Assembly (NCBI GenBank): GCA_016271365.2
Contig: CM057452.1
Location: 826,986,001-827,050,000, forward strand
Length of the DNA stretch: 64,000 bases
Source: Neoceratodus forsteri
Lineage: Eukaryota > Chordata > Ceratodontiformes > Ceratodontidae
Direction: 5' to 3'
Below are positions 1 through 9,425 of this stretch, one piece after another. The position numbers and the translations under genes are program-made. How positions within the stretch are numbered: position 1 is the stretch's first letter; each line of letters opens with the position of its first letter. The notes under the pieces are model-generated. The model had not been told where the DNA came from and searched no databases. It saw nothing but the letters and a program-made list of their open reading frames with translations.

Positions 1-869
1 TTGCATAAACAGAAGTGTACGTTTCAAAAGAGAGATGTAGAAGGGTCTCTAACCTCCTTGTGAGCAAAACTTTGTCCCTCACCCATTGCTCCCTCTGAAC
101 CATGTGCTGTCCTCTATTTATGAATGATCATCTTTATTTATTGGTGTTGCATTGCTGTTTAAATCTCACACATTAGTTAACACCAGACTACATATTCAAC
201 CTCATAGCTATGGAGGTTAACATGATTCCAGAGAACTAAAAATCCTATAATACCAAGGCACTGATTCGGAGGCATATTCCTGATGTAGAATGTTAGCGCA
301 ACCATTGTAAAGTATTGGACCAAATGCACTCAAGGAATCAAACACTATACAAAGCAAATGAACTATATCTATGGTGCTGCATGTGTCTGTGATTATTCAA
401 AAGTATTGAGATTAATTTATGTTATACTGACGTGAAGATTCTACTCAAAAAGACCTGTGAGGGCTAATGCATTTTTTACACAATGTAATCTCCATTAATG
501 TCATACAATGGAGAAAAGCAATCTTCATAATATTAATAATGAGATTACAGAATCAGGTCACTTTAAGGAATCCAGCTGACTCAGCACTGGATGTGCTAGA
601 CTGAATGTGGAAATGTATATTGTAGAAAGCTAAATACAAGACTGTTGCTACTGTATGTGTATGTGTGTATGCATGCATGCACAGTGATGTCAGCAGGATT
701 TAGACAGTAAGAGGGAACAGGCATCCGAATGTCTTTAATGTCACAGAACCTAAAGGGGGATCCAGAGGGAAATGCTCCCTATAAAATACTTTGAAGGATG
801 TGGTGTAAAATAATGTTAGACTAACCACAGCCAGTTTGCCTGCTTTTGTAATGCACCATTTGGCACTAA
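1..869. other. AT-rich stretch, nothing recognised
   Basis: No coding similarity, repeat end or RNA fold was recognised here. A short alternating purine-pyrimidine run (tgtgtatgtgtgtatgcatgcatgcac) lies near 655-681. Confidence 0.4.
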
Positions 870-1138
870 ATTCATCAAAATATTTAGTTATGAACCTAAA
901 GACTGAGATTTGAATCCCATAGCCTTCACTTATTTAAGCTGCATGACCCCGGGCAGGTCAATTAACCTCCCTGTGCTTAATCCTTTCTGGAATCTCTCTG
1001 TGATCTATGTCTGTGCTGTGTGATTCTCAATGTGTGCCTAATAGCAGCAACATTCTCTTCCTTTCCTTCCCTAGTGTGTACAGTACTTTGTTGACAATTG
1101 TATGAAATGCTGTACATAAAATCCAATTCTTTTCTTCC
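870..1138 (+). mobile_element. CORE-SINE (MIR-like) with L2-type tail
   Basis: A degraded tRNA B box (gatttgaatccc, about 908) is followed by a stretch resembling the MIR/CORE core (gcatgaccccgggcaggtca, then attaacctccctgtgct). The copy ends in a tail resembling L2 3' ends: a gtacagtactttg motif, then gctgtacataaaatccaatt near 1110-1133. The A-box part is not clear, so the head is probably truncated. The CORE assignment rests on memory of the MIR consensus, not on an alignment. It contrasts with the CORE-SINE at 25.3 kb, which carries a different tail. Confidence 0.5.
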
Positions 1139-1539
1139 CGAGCAGATGGCTGTTGCCTGCCTTGGTGTTCTGCTGCTCTGCAGCTCTCGGACCTCCACTC
1201 ACCAGGGCTGCTGCAGGATCCTCTGGCTCCCTTGATGTGAAACATGTGATGGTACATGTCTACCCAACTGTTTGCTACCCATGCCTGATGCTCCCACCTC
1301 AAATTTCCAAGGCTCGGGTGCCACTCCTCCTCACACTGCAGCTGCTCGTTGGGTCTCCTGGTGGCCAAACTCAGCACTAGCCTTGTTTCTAGGCTTTTCT
1401 CTCTTGGTCCCCACCCACTGACCTGAACTTCTTTCCTTATTTTCTTTGCTGGGGTGGGGAAGCCATCAACCAATTACCCACAGCCAGCCTTAAAGAAACA
1501 GGACCTCAATTAAATATTCACCAGGATTGTCTTGTGTTC

Positions 1540-2074
1540 CCTTACAGAGTCTTTGCACCTGTACATAACTTGCTTCTGTTCCTGTTCATTATTACAATAC
1601 TGCCTCTGTGGAGTGATGAAGTTAGCTTTGTGCACCTATGTACTGCTACTGTTTCCCTACCTCTAGTATCCATGGGTGCCAGAGGTCTTGCTTACACACT
1701 ACTGCTGCTACTGCTGTCTTTGTTGTGCTCACCTTTGAATTGTAATATTTGACTTTATCATGTGTGAACGTTTCCCTGTTGTAGCATTACTTTACCATTG
1801 CCTGCATTTCTCTGGCATCTATTGGTTGCAAGAAATCTTTCTTTTACTATTGCTGTGGCTATGTTTTGTGTGTACTTGTACTGCTTCGAACTGTAATATT
1901 TAAATTTTGTCATGTGTGATCTCATTTACTGTGTAGCATCACATTACTGTACCATTATCTGTATTGTCATTCCACTGCTTATTGTATTGTAACTCTTCCA
2001 GGTCATGCCTGGTAATACTGTAGGTATCTGCTTGCCTAGTGCATCTACCTGGTGAACAAAAACAAAATAAGTAA
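1540..2074 (+). mobile_element. LINE 3' untranslated region and tail
   Basis: The end of this block (about 1995-2074: ttccaggtcatgcctgg, then ctacctggtgaacaaaaa) resembles the tail of the antisense LINE at 15.5 kb and is taken as the 3' end of the same LINE group. Upstream sequence contains an internal duplication: about 1733-1812 and 1886-1967 both hold an aattgtaatatt / catgtgtga / gtagcat pattern about 152 bases apart. No coding part is recognisable, so the element appears 5' truncated. Confidence 0.45.
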
Positions 2075-2187
2075 GGCTGCCTGTGGGGCTTTGTGGTACA
2101 GGAGCAAACTCCACTGGCAGCTGAACACAGGGACACTATTGACCACTGAGGGGCATATGCCCCCAGCTGTAGCCCAGAGACATCAAC

Positions 2188-2197
2188 GTGTGTGTGT

Positions 2198-2231
<34 letters not shown>

Positions 2232-2236
2232 CGTGC
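2188..2236. repeat. (GT)n microsatellite
   Basis: Runs of gt with one ggt interruption, ending in tatgcgtgcgtac. Open frames rich in Thr/His or Val/Cys across it are artefacts of the repeat. Confidence 0.95.
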
Positions 2237-2679
2237 GTACATACGTGCAGTGTGCATCCTAAATTGCAAGCAAATATAAGAGGCACCCTTACATGCCTTA
2301 TTAGCAGATACTGGAAATCTTATGTACTGTAGATTTGGGATAAGTGATGCAACTGTGATCTGGTTCAGGTTCTGGCCCAGATCTTTGGAATCTATGAAAC
2401 TAACATGGCTGATCTGGGAAAATCCAAATCCATCCACATCACAAAAATTCTGGATCAAAATCTGAGCTGGGCCACATGTTAAAATATAGACAACCACTTA
2501 TCGATTGCCCCAGGAAGGAATAGACCAGCTCTACTCCTCTGTGGACAGATTGATTCATTCTCCCTTTCTACAGATGACAGGTGTTTTATTGACAGATGGA
2601 TGTGAAGAGTTTATTTGGTTCTTCCTGGCGGTGTCCTTTATTAGAGTGGGAATCTCTCCAGGCAGCCCAATTGGGGCAG
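2237..2679. other. No recognised feature
   Basis: Unique-looking sequence between the microsatellite and the first readable L2 coding. The L2 element may begin inside it, but no convincing residues were seen before about 2680. Confidence 0.35.
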
Positions 2680-3404
2680 AAAGTGTCAGGGAGCTTTGTG
2701 GCAAGTGGCCTCTGGAGCTCCAGAGTGAGTTTCAACCAGTTTCTGTGGGAGAGAGGTTCAGGGTGGTCTCCAAACCGCATCTCATTTTCTGTGATTTTGT
2801 ACCAGGGCCTATGTTTTGACTGCCTTGAGTCCCTGGATCTGGTATTTGTCAGGATTGTCTTGTATTCCCTTATGGAGGGTTGCTTTCTGTTAGCCCCCAA
2901 GAGAGCTGTGGTGAAGCTCCTTCATGCTAAGGAGACCATCAATGAACCCGGACGTTCCAGTGGATTACAAGCTCATCTCAAATCTTTCCTTTTGGGACAG
3001 ATTATTGAGAAGGTAATTGTGACACATCTCAAAGTTCCCCTCAAAAAATTTGTCCTCAAACCAATCCAGTTCAGTTTTATGCATTAGTACAGCATACAGA
3101 TCACTCTCATCAAGGTATTTAATGACCTGGTTCTGGTGTGGGATAGAGTTCAGTGCTCAGCTACCATGCTCCTCAATCTCTTAACAGCATCTGAAACTGT
3201 GGATCACAGGGTTTTGATAGATTACTGGGAGAAATATGGAGGGGTCTTCAGGACAGCCTTGAAATGGTTTGAGTCATTTCTGTTTTGCAACTCATAGCAT
3301 TTCATCATGGGATCTGTGTCATCACATCCTGCTGAATGGTTCCCCAGGATTCAGTTCTATCCCCCCATGTTGTTTGCAATTAACATGTAGTCTTTTGGAT
3401 GGAT
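2680..3404 (+). pseudogene. L2-clade LINE, linker and N-terminal RT part
   Basis: Decayed coding sequence of an L2-clade reverse transcriptase, readable only by switching frames. Around 2735-2815 the residues FQPVSVGERFRVV and a Cys/Asp-Pro stretch match the linker before L2 RT. Around 2870-3085 the order is SLMEGC, then KRAVVKLL, then LGQIIEKV, which follows L2 RT block order. From 3092 to 3250 the sequence reads as a TETAL-like stretch followed by ETVDHRVL, corresponding to the AFDTVDH motif. A GVPQGSVLGP-like part follows before the coding stops at an inserted antisense LINE fragment. Coding resumes at about 3990. Stops and frameshifts show it is long dead. Confidence 0.75.
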
Positions 3405-3985
3405 CATTATTTATTTATTTCAAAAGTTTCACCTGGATGGACATACTGAGCTGAAAAATAGCTTGTTTTCATGTGTCCCAGGGGAAGGGGGAAAGAGGGG
3501 TGTAAGAACAAAATAGAACATTATGCAACAAAACATAGTACAGCGATATAAATTAAACAGTGGAAAACAACATTCATAAAACAGGTAAAATTATAGGCTA
3601 AAATACTTATAAGGATAGGGCAGGGGATCTATCCCAAAGGTTCAATCAAAAGTACATTTCAATGGTGAGTGCACCAGGGCATAGGGTTCTGTAGGATGAA
3701 GCACAGAAGGGGAAGGAAGGGAAAGTGCAGAGCAAGTGGGGGAGGAGGAAGAGAGAGAGGAGGGTTGGCGAAGGGAGGGGCAAGGAGGAGAGGGAAGAGG
3801 GTAGATTGAGGAGCGGGGAAGGGCTAAGACTCAAGGACAGACACTGGAGGGAGTGGTCATGGAGCAGAGAGGAGAGAGAGAGAGAGAGAGAGAGTGTTTG
3901 GAAGAGGCAGAGTGAATGGTTAGGGGGGAGATAGTTCCAAAGATTAGGAAAATGGAAAGAGAAGGCATACGTTGAACATAAAACA
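3405..3985 (-). mobile_element. Antisense LINE 3' fragment inside L2
   Basis: On the minus strand this segment ends in gtgaaacttttgaaataaataaata, the tail type of the 15.5-kb LINE. It also carries an FHFPNLWNYLP stretch (about 3935-3965), which resembles the C-terminal FPKLWNSLP region of such LINEs. It separates two halves of one L2 reading frame, so it inserted into the L2. Target-site duplications were not resolved. It includes a purine-rich tract and a (GA)n run. Confidence 0.65.
3866..3894. repeat. (GA)n microsatellite
   Basis: A pure ga run within the purine-rich part of the inserted LINE fragment. It produces the spurious Ser/Leu-rich minus-strand frame seen here. Confidence 0.9.
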
Positions 3986-4912
3986 TACACTGTGAGCTTT
4001 CACTTCTGTGCAGATGATACTTAGCTGTACCTGTCTTTTTCACCTGACAGGTATGAGCAGTCCCTGAGCTGAGCCAGTGCCTACAAGATATCTCTGACTG
4101 GATGGTCTCCACATGGCTGTGTTTCAGTCTAGGAAGAATGGAGTTGTCGTGGTGGAGCCAGGCCCTCTTGGGTTGGCTAGGTCATGAAGGGGTGGCAATT
4201 TTGCCTTCTCTGAATGGTACGACTCAGTCAATCATGGACAGGGTAAAGAGCCTTGGGGTCACTGTGAACTGCAAATTTATACTACAACCTCATACCTCTG
4301 TTAGCCCACAGTGGGTTATTCCAGTTATGGAAGATCTCCTGGATGATACCCTATCTTGCACATGAGGACCTGGTGACCATCATACATGCTTTTCTCACCA
4401 CAAGACTCAGTTACTGTAATGCTTTATACCTATGGCTGTGTAGAAAGTTGGTGCATCTGCTGCAGAATTCTGTAGCCTTACTGGTCATGGAGGCTTCATT
4501 CACAGACCATATTTCACCTGTGCTGCTCCATCTGCACTGGCTAACCATTGGGTGGCAGTGGCATACCACTTTAAAGACTGCTTGGTTAAGCTAAAAAGCC
4601 CTTCATAAACTGGGCTCAGATTATCTTAAAGATCACTTGGCCTTTTATGCCTCTTGTTGCCCCCTCCGCACCACCAACAATAATTTGTTGGCCTGATCAA
4701 GGCCTCATTTAAAACAGTTTGGAGACAGAGATTTCTCTGTGGTGGCCCCATATTATTTAGAATTCTCTCTATACCTCCTTAGGAGTGCACCCTCTGTGGA
4801 AGTGTTTAAAAAAGGCTGAAGTCATTTCTGTTTATATAAAAAAGTTTGCTGCTGAGTGAACTGGCAAAATCTGACATTCAGAGATCTTAGCTTTATTAAT
4901 TTGTGACAGTAT
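3986..4912 (+). pseudogene. L2-clade LINE, RT core to C-terminus
   Basis: Resumes the interrupted L2. About 3990-4030 reads SFHFCADDT, the FADD/YADD catalytic block, then a stop where QLYLS is expected. About 4235-4600 reads RVKSLGVTVN, then AHEDLVTIIHAFLTTRLSYCNALYL, then DHISPVLLHLHWL in two frames. This is the standard L2 thumb and C-terminal order. About 4785-4850 holds SVEVFKKRLKSFLF, the usual L2 C-terminal end. The 3' UTR is then interrupted at 4912 by an inverted-repeat transposon and continues at 5795. The catalytic Asp pair is intact, but flanking stops make it inactive. Confidence 0.8.
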
Positions 4913-5794
4913 GGGCCCGGTTCTCAAAGCTCCAAAGTTGACACAAGGTGCCTGTGTCACACAGCAGTGATGCAAGGGGCATGTTACAACAAAACTTGCA
5001 GATATCATGAGTTACAAAGACTCCCCTGCACCAGACTGGGACCCAGTGCACTAGGCCTGCCCTGCACCTGGTTTGTGCCAAGCTGTTGGGTGCACCAGGG
5101 TGCTGAGGGGCTTGCAGCAGATACAAGCTGCCATATTCCCAACATCAGGATTCAGGACTCTCCCCAGAGGGCACACATTCAAGTACTGTTAGACCAGGTT
5201 GGTCTAACAATCCATGCACCACCCACAGAGCCCTCCCTGGGTGGGAGGAAACATGTGCTGCCACCCACCTACTGTCTCCCATGCTCCCACGACATCATGT
5301 TATGTGCACTGGCATTGCATTTGACCAGTACTCCAACCCAAAAAACAAACAGGACCTAATGGAAGAACTCTGGAGCCCTTTGTGGTGCAGTGCCCACAGT
5401 GGCCCCCCAGGGTGCCCAGCATGAGGGTGCCCCCAAACACAATGGCATGGCAGCAACCCCTCTGATGTTCCATCAAGGTGCTGATGCCACCCCTCCCATC
5501 ACCCATCTGTGTGTCACCAGCCCTCCCTATGCACTGTCCCATCCCACATGACCCTGGCAGCCTCCTGGTCAGTCTCTTTTCCTGGGCACAGATGCCACCT
5601 AACCACCCCACAGCTTGCAGTAATTTTCTTCAGAGTGGCATCTTTTTGCCTCATGTCCACATTTGCCACAAGCTGTGGGATTTTGGCACTGGGACCCTCC
5701 CCAATAGTGAATTGGGTGCAGGGTCCCTGGTGCACCAGTGATCGGCACAAGCTGCCATTGGTGTGGCTTGCACCAATCTTTGAGAATTGTGCCC
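4913..5794. mobile_element. 882-bp inverted-repeat DNA transposon (MITE-like)
   Basis: The left end GGGCCCGGTTCTCAAAG and the inverted right end GGGCACAATTCTCAAAG match at 14 of 17 positions. The trinucleotide TAT lies directly outside both ends (4910-4912 and 5795-5797), a likely 3-bp target duplication. The block sits inside an L2 3' UTR that resumes beyond it. A 3-bp duplication and GGG-starting ends suggest PIF/Harbinger affinity, but TAT is not the canonical TWA, so the superfamily is open. No transposase coding is recognised. The interior is C-rich and differs from its flanks. Confidence 0.65.
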
Positions 5795-5940
5795 TATGTG
5801 TTTAATTAAGTGATGTATTTATTATTGTTGATGTATTTCAATTTGTTTAGTGAACTGAAATATTTTATGAATGCACTGTGAAGCACCCTGGGCCTTAAGG
5901 ATAGAGCATTATATAAATAAAATTGCCTTGCCTTACCTTG
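5795..5940 (+). mobile_element. L2 LINE 3' tail
   Basis: Contains the hallmark L2 end: aagcaccctgggcc (about 5881), then a short linker and atataaataaaat. It finishes in a short ccttg repeat. It completes the L2 copy interrupted at 4912. Confidence 0.75.
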
Positions 5941-7231
5941 GTTAGGTGGTTCAGATCTAGAAGGAATGTCTTGAATCTCCAGGAATGTGCCTTGCATTAT
6001 CTGGCCTGATCCACAGTGGGTGTTTGGGAAGGGATTGTGTGTGTCTGTATCTGAAGCCAAAACAATGTGCCAACCTGTAATGTACAATAGATCTTTGGTA
6101 AATTCTACAAGCTGACCAAAGTTTCTGCATTACTATGGCATACTCTATGATTAATAATGGTATGATACAGCAGGCACTCACTGTAATCAGTGGACATTCA
6201 GAGTGTTCATGCAGTACACAGCAAGATGCATGCTATGAGGTAATGCACTGCATAGCAATGGTTTTCAGCCCCCACCCCCATTTTCTAAATGGTGTCTTCA
6301 ATTTTGAGATGAAGGCAAGCATTATTTGAAAATAGGACCTTGCAGTGTTCTAATAGATTGCGTGTAAGCTGCCAGGAATGAGCCATTTAGATTTGATATG
6401 AATGCCATGAATATCAGATCCCGGCTTCACAGTGATCAGTCAAGAGAAGAAACAATAAAACATTCTTGTGGGCATGCCAGTATATGAAAAGTCAAGCTGG
6501 TAGAAGGAAGCTGAAAACATGTTACAAAATGTCAAATGGCTGCCTATGCATTTTGTATAAAAAAGATGAACATATTTATGAGACTCGCTGACTCGCTGTT
6601 GAATGGAAAACCTTCTCTCATTTTTGATTCAAGCTCCACTGAACCTCTTGAATACTTGACACTGTTCTGCGCAGTCACAGCAGGAAATGCTTGAAGTTCT
6701 GGTCTGCACATAGTCACTGACAGAATCATACTACACTGAAGGTATGTTAACTCAGTGCAGTTTAATTTGATAAATTAATCTGCTACTGAAAACTGATCAT
6801 TCAGAATGCCAGCAGGCTAAGCTAGGCATTCCTCTTTTCTTTTCTTGTACCAGTTACAGTTTCAGCCCATGAGTGTCCTTTTTCCAGTTACAGCTCTGAT
6901 ACATTCAATGGTAAAAAAGAGGACAGTTAATGGCTTCCAGTAGGATGCCATATTTATCCTTATTCTATGAGAGGAGAAGATCTAATAACTCGCAAGTATC
7001 ATAACTGAGTTAAGAAATGTTTTCATATCTTGAACAAGGGTAATATCTTATCCCACTGGAATCCATTAGCTGTTCTGCTTACACTAAAATAGGCTGAAAT
7101 ACTATTTGTTTTAATAATAAGAAATGTGAGCATTTAAGGACAGGCTTGCAGCAGCTAGATTCTCAATGTACTGTAGTGGAAGAAAGAGTAATAACATTAA
7201 ATGATCCCTGACAGTATTACAAAGTTGAACA
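5941..7231. other. No recognised feature
   Basis: About 1.3 kb without readable coding, repeat ends or strong dyads. Short open frames have no familiar motifs. Confidence 0.4.
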
Positions 7232-7815
7232 GTGTCAGTGGCTCAGTAGGTTGCACACTCACTTCTGGTGCAAAAAAATTAAAAGTCTTTCAGTTCTAGT
7301 CCTACAGTATATCAGAAAATTGAACAAATAAAATACCCACAATTGACACTTTAGTATAGTGTGGCACTGCCTTGTTGAGATGCTGTCCTTTGAGAAAGCA
7401 TTAAACTGAGGATCCTTCTCCCCATCTCTGGTAGTGGGTGCTGTGCTGAGATGTTATCACTTTAAAAGAAGTATTATACCAAAGACCCATTTCCCCATCT
7501 CTGGTGGCTGCCCAGATGAGGTGCTGCACTGCTGAGATAACTGCCCTGCACAGTTGAAATGCCATCCATTTACTTAAACATTAAATAGAGGGCCCTTCTC
7601 CCTATCTCTGGTGGTTGTCCATATGGAAGTTAAAAATCTCATGGGACATTAATTGTACTGTAAGAGTGGGGGACTTAACCCCTGTGCCTTGGCCAGCATT
7701 CTCGCTGTCCATATATAACAGGTCCATGTAACCCTCACACTTTAAAATGCCTAGCTGTCACAGCTCTGTGTGCCTTTCCTGGTCAAAACATGCCAAAAAA
7801 ATCAATAAACAAACA
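7232..7815 (+). mobile_element. tRNA-headed SINE (V-SINE-like body)
   Basis: The head has an A-box-like tggctcagtaggtt (about 7238) and a degraded B box (agttctagtcct, about 7293). The body repeats the attaaactgagg / ccatctctggtgg pattern three times (about 7390, 7470 and 7590), then aaaatctcatgggaca and gtaagagtgggg. This layout is typical of a widespread vertebrate SINE body. About 7766-7790 holds tgtgcctttcctggtcaaaac followed by an A-rich (aaac) run, matching the LINE tail shared elsewhere in this window. That tail may belong to this SINE or to a small separate insertion. Confidence 0.55.
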
Positions 7816-7867
7816 AACACATACATAACCCAGATAGACCATCTCAGGGTAGCTGGTACATTCCACT

Positions 7868-7941
7868 GGGGTGTCAAACAGATGAGGCACACTGATGAGT
7901 CCTTGTAGGATGGAACACGGATGTGTCTTCTGTTAGCACCC
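7868..7941 (+). ncRNA. Hammerhead-like ribozyme motif, unit 1 (decayed)
   Basis: The core CTGATGA is at 7892-7898. Stem II is GTCC/GGAT around a 5-nt loop (7899-7911). It is followed by GGAA where GAAA is expected. Stem III is ACAC/GTGT (7915-7926) with a 4-nt loop, leaving C at 7927 as the expected cleavage base. Distal stem I pairs AACAGA (7877-7882) with TCTGTT (7929-7934), and GGGTG with CACCC further out. The oddity is an 8-nt unpaired stretch between distal stem I and the core on the 5' side. The A-to-G change in the GAAA box should inactivate it. Confidence 0.5.
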
Positions 7942-8224
7942 TTGCAGACTGTGTGAGAGACATTTTGGTACCATGCATTTCTGCTTAAAGTTGAACCAGA
8001 ATAATATACTGTGGTGATTTGTATATACAGCCGATGGTGCTTTGCATTATGAGGGTATGTGTGATTTTGTATTTCTTTGAAACTTGGCTTCCGGCCCGTG
8101 CACTTTGGGGTAACCATTGCCTCGGTGCATGCCTGAGGTTCTTTGTCTTTTAGCCTTTTCGTTTTATTGGGTTCACTACAACATCACCCAGCTAGACCAT
8201 CTTAGGGTAGCTGGGTATTCCACT

Positions 8225-8300
8225 GGGGTGTCAAACAGATGAGGCACACTGATGAGTCCTGGTTGAGCAAAACACATGAATGTGTCTTTTGTTAGCATCT
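8225..8300 (+). ncRNA. Hammerhead-like ribozyme motif, unit 2 (decayed)
   Basis: The core CTGATGA is at 8249-8255. The stem II strand GTCC faces GAGC with one mispair. AAAA at 8269-8272 replaces GAAA. Stem III is ACACA/TGTGT (8272-8276 with 8281-8285) around loop TGAA, with C 8286 at the cleavage position. Distal stem I AACAGA pairs with TTTGTT, using one G-U. The G-to-A change in the core fits CpG decay of an ancestral CGAAA. Comparing units 1 and 2, each lacks a different core base, so an intact ancestor is implied. Confidence 0.5.
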
Positions 8301-8849
8301 TTTGCAGAGACCTGTGTAAGAGACCTTTTGGTACCATGCATTTCTCCTTAAAGTTGAAACAACATAATATACTGTGGTGATTTGCATTATGGGGGTATGT
8401 GTGATTTTGTATTTCTTTGAAACTTGGCTTCCTGCCCAGTGCTCTTTGGGATAACCATTGCCTCGATGCTTGCATGCTGAGGTTTTTTGTCTTTTAGCTT
8501 GTTTTTTTGTTTTTATTGGGTTCATCACAGCATAACCCAGATAGACCATCTTAGGGTAGCTGGTTCATTCCACTGGGGTGTCAAACAGGCAAGGCACACT
8601 GAGTCCTGGTGGACCCTTTGCAGGCTGTGTGAGAGACCTTTTGGTACCATGTATTTCTGCTTAAAGTTGAACCAGCTTAATATACTGTGGTGATTTGCAT
8701 TATGGAGGTACGTGTGATTTTGTATTTCTTACATAAAAAATAAGTTATCTAGTTGTGAAGTAACATCTTGTTTCATTAATCATTATACATTGCTTGTCTG
8801 TCTGGTTTATAAATGGAAAAATGTAAACATAATCCACTTACTTAGCAGA

Positions 8850-9425
8850 GTAAATACTATAAAGATCATTTGCCTATCGGGCATCCAACTGGCTCAACTC
8901 TCTTGGCAGCGACATAGCAACCGCTCCAACACTCTGCCTCTTCAAGTCCAAGCTGCACCTCTCACTGCTTGTATCCTGCGATTGCCCATCTTAACATATC
9001 CACCATTCCAGCTGCAAATGCCCCAGCACCCAACACTTACAATCCATCTTTGCACCCCTAGCACCTTACCTGTCATATTCCCTTGACAAGGCCCCCTGGC
9101 TGCACTGTCTCCCACCATTACCCACCTCCCCCCGTATCTCCACTTCTGCCCCTGCCCCAACCACCTCCCGTACTCCCCTTACCCCCTGCACCTCCTTCCC
9201 CTCTCAATCTCTTACCCTGACTTCCCCCACCACCACCCCCTTCCCTTGTCTTGCTCATAGCTCAAGTCTTTGTACTGGCTATTACATGTCTGTAAGTCAA
9301 TGACTATATGTTTGTAACTAAAAATGATGACTGTTGCACATGCTGACGTGGAACCTTTGTAAAAGAGCCTCGGCTTAAAGGTATTGTAATCCTAGATTGA
9401 ACTAAATAAATAAATAAAATAGACT
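8850..9425 (+). mobile_element. LINE C-terminus and 3' end fragment
   Basis: One frame near 8890-8960 reads LGSDIATAPTLCLFKSKLHLSLL, the usual LINE C-terminal pattern (P.DI..A.SL..FKSKLK). A C-rich tract follows. It ends at about 9422 in ttgaactaaataaataaataaaat, a LINE-type A-rich tail. The rest of the element is missing, so it is 5' truncated. Its tail differs somewhat from the 15.5-kb LINE tail. Confidence 0.55.

Larger units (their letters stand above)
7826..8729 (+). repeat. Tandem ~350-bp repeat (2.5 units) with hammerhead-like folds
   Basis: Three direct units start at cag(a/c)tagacc: 7831, 8189 and 8538. The periods are 358 and 349 bases and the third unit is cut at about 8729. Unit landmarks recur in order: ccactggggtgtcaaacag, ctgatgagtcc, gagagac..ttttggtacc, atactgtggtgattt, and gtgtgattttgtatttctt. 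Units 1 and 2 carry a type I hammerhead-like arrangement. Unit 3 has lost most of it by deletion around 8600-8620. Tandem units with one hammerhead each recall newt Sat2, metazoan retrozymes and Penelope-like pLTRs. No Penelope RT was seen nearby. Confidence 0.8.

Noticed and set aside
1939..2497. His/Thr-rich frames across 2.2 kb
   Set aside because: Produced by the (GT)n microsatellite.
3646..3990. Ser/Leu-rich 114-residue minus-strand frame as a gene
   Set aside because: It is the purine-rich tract and C-terminal remnant of the inserted LINE fragment.
7826..8729. CRISPR-like array
   Set aside because: Units are about 350 bp and similar throughout, with no short repeats and unique spacers. 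The context is a vertebrate genome.
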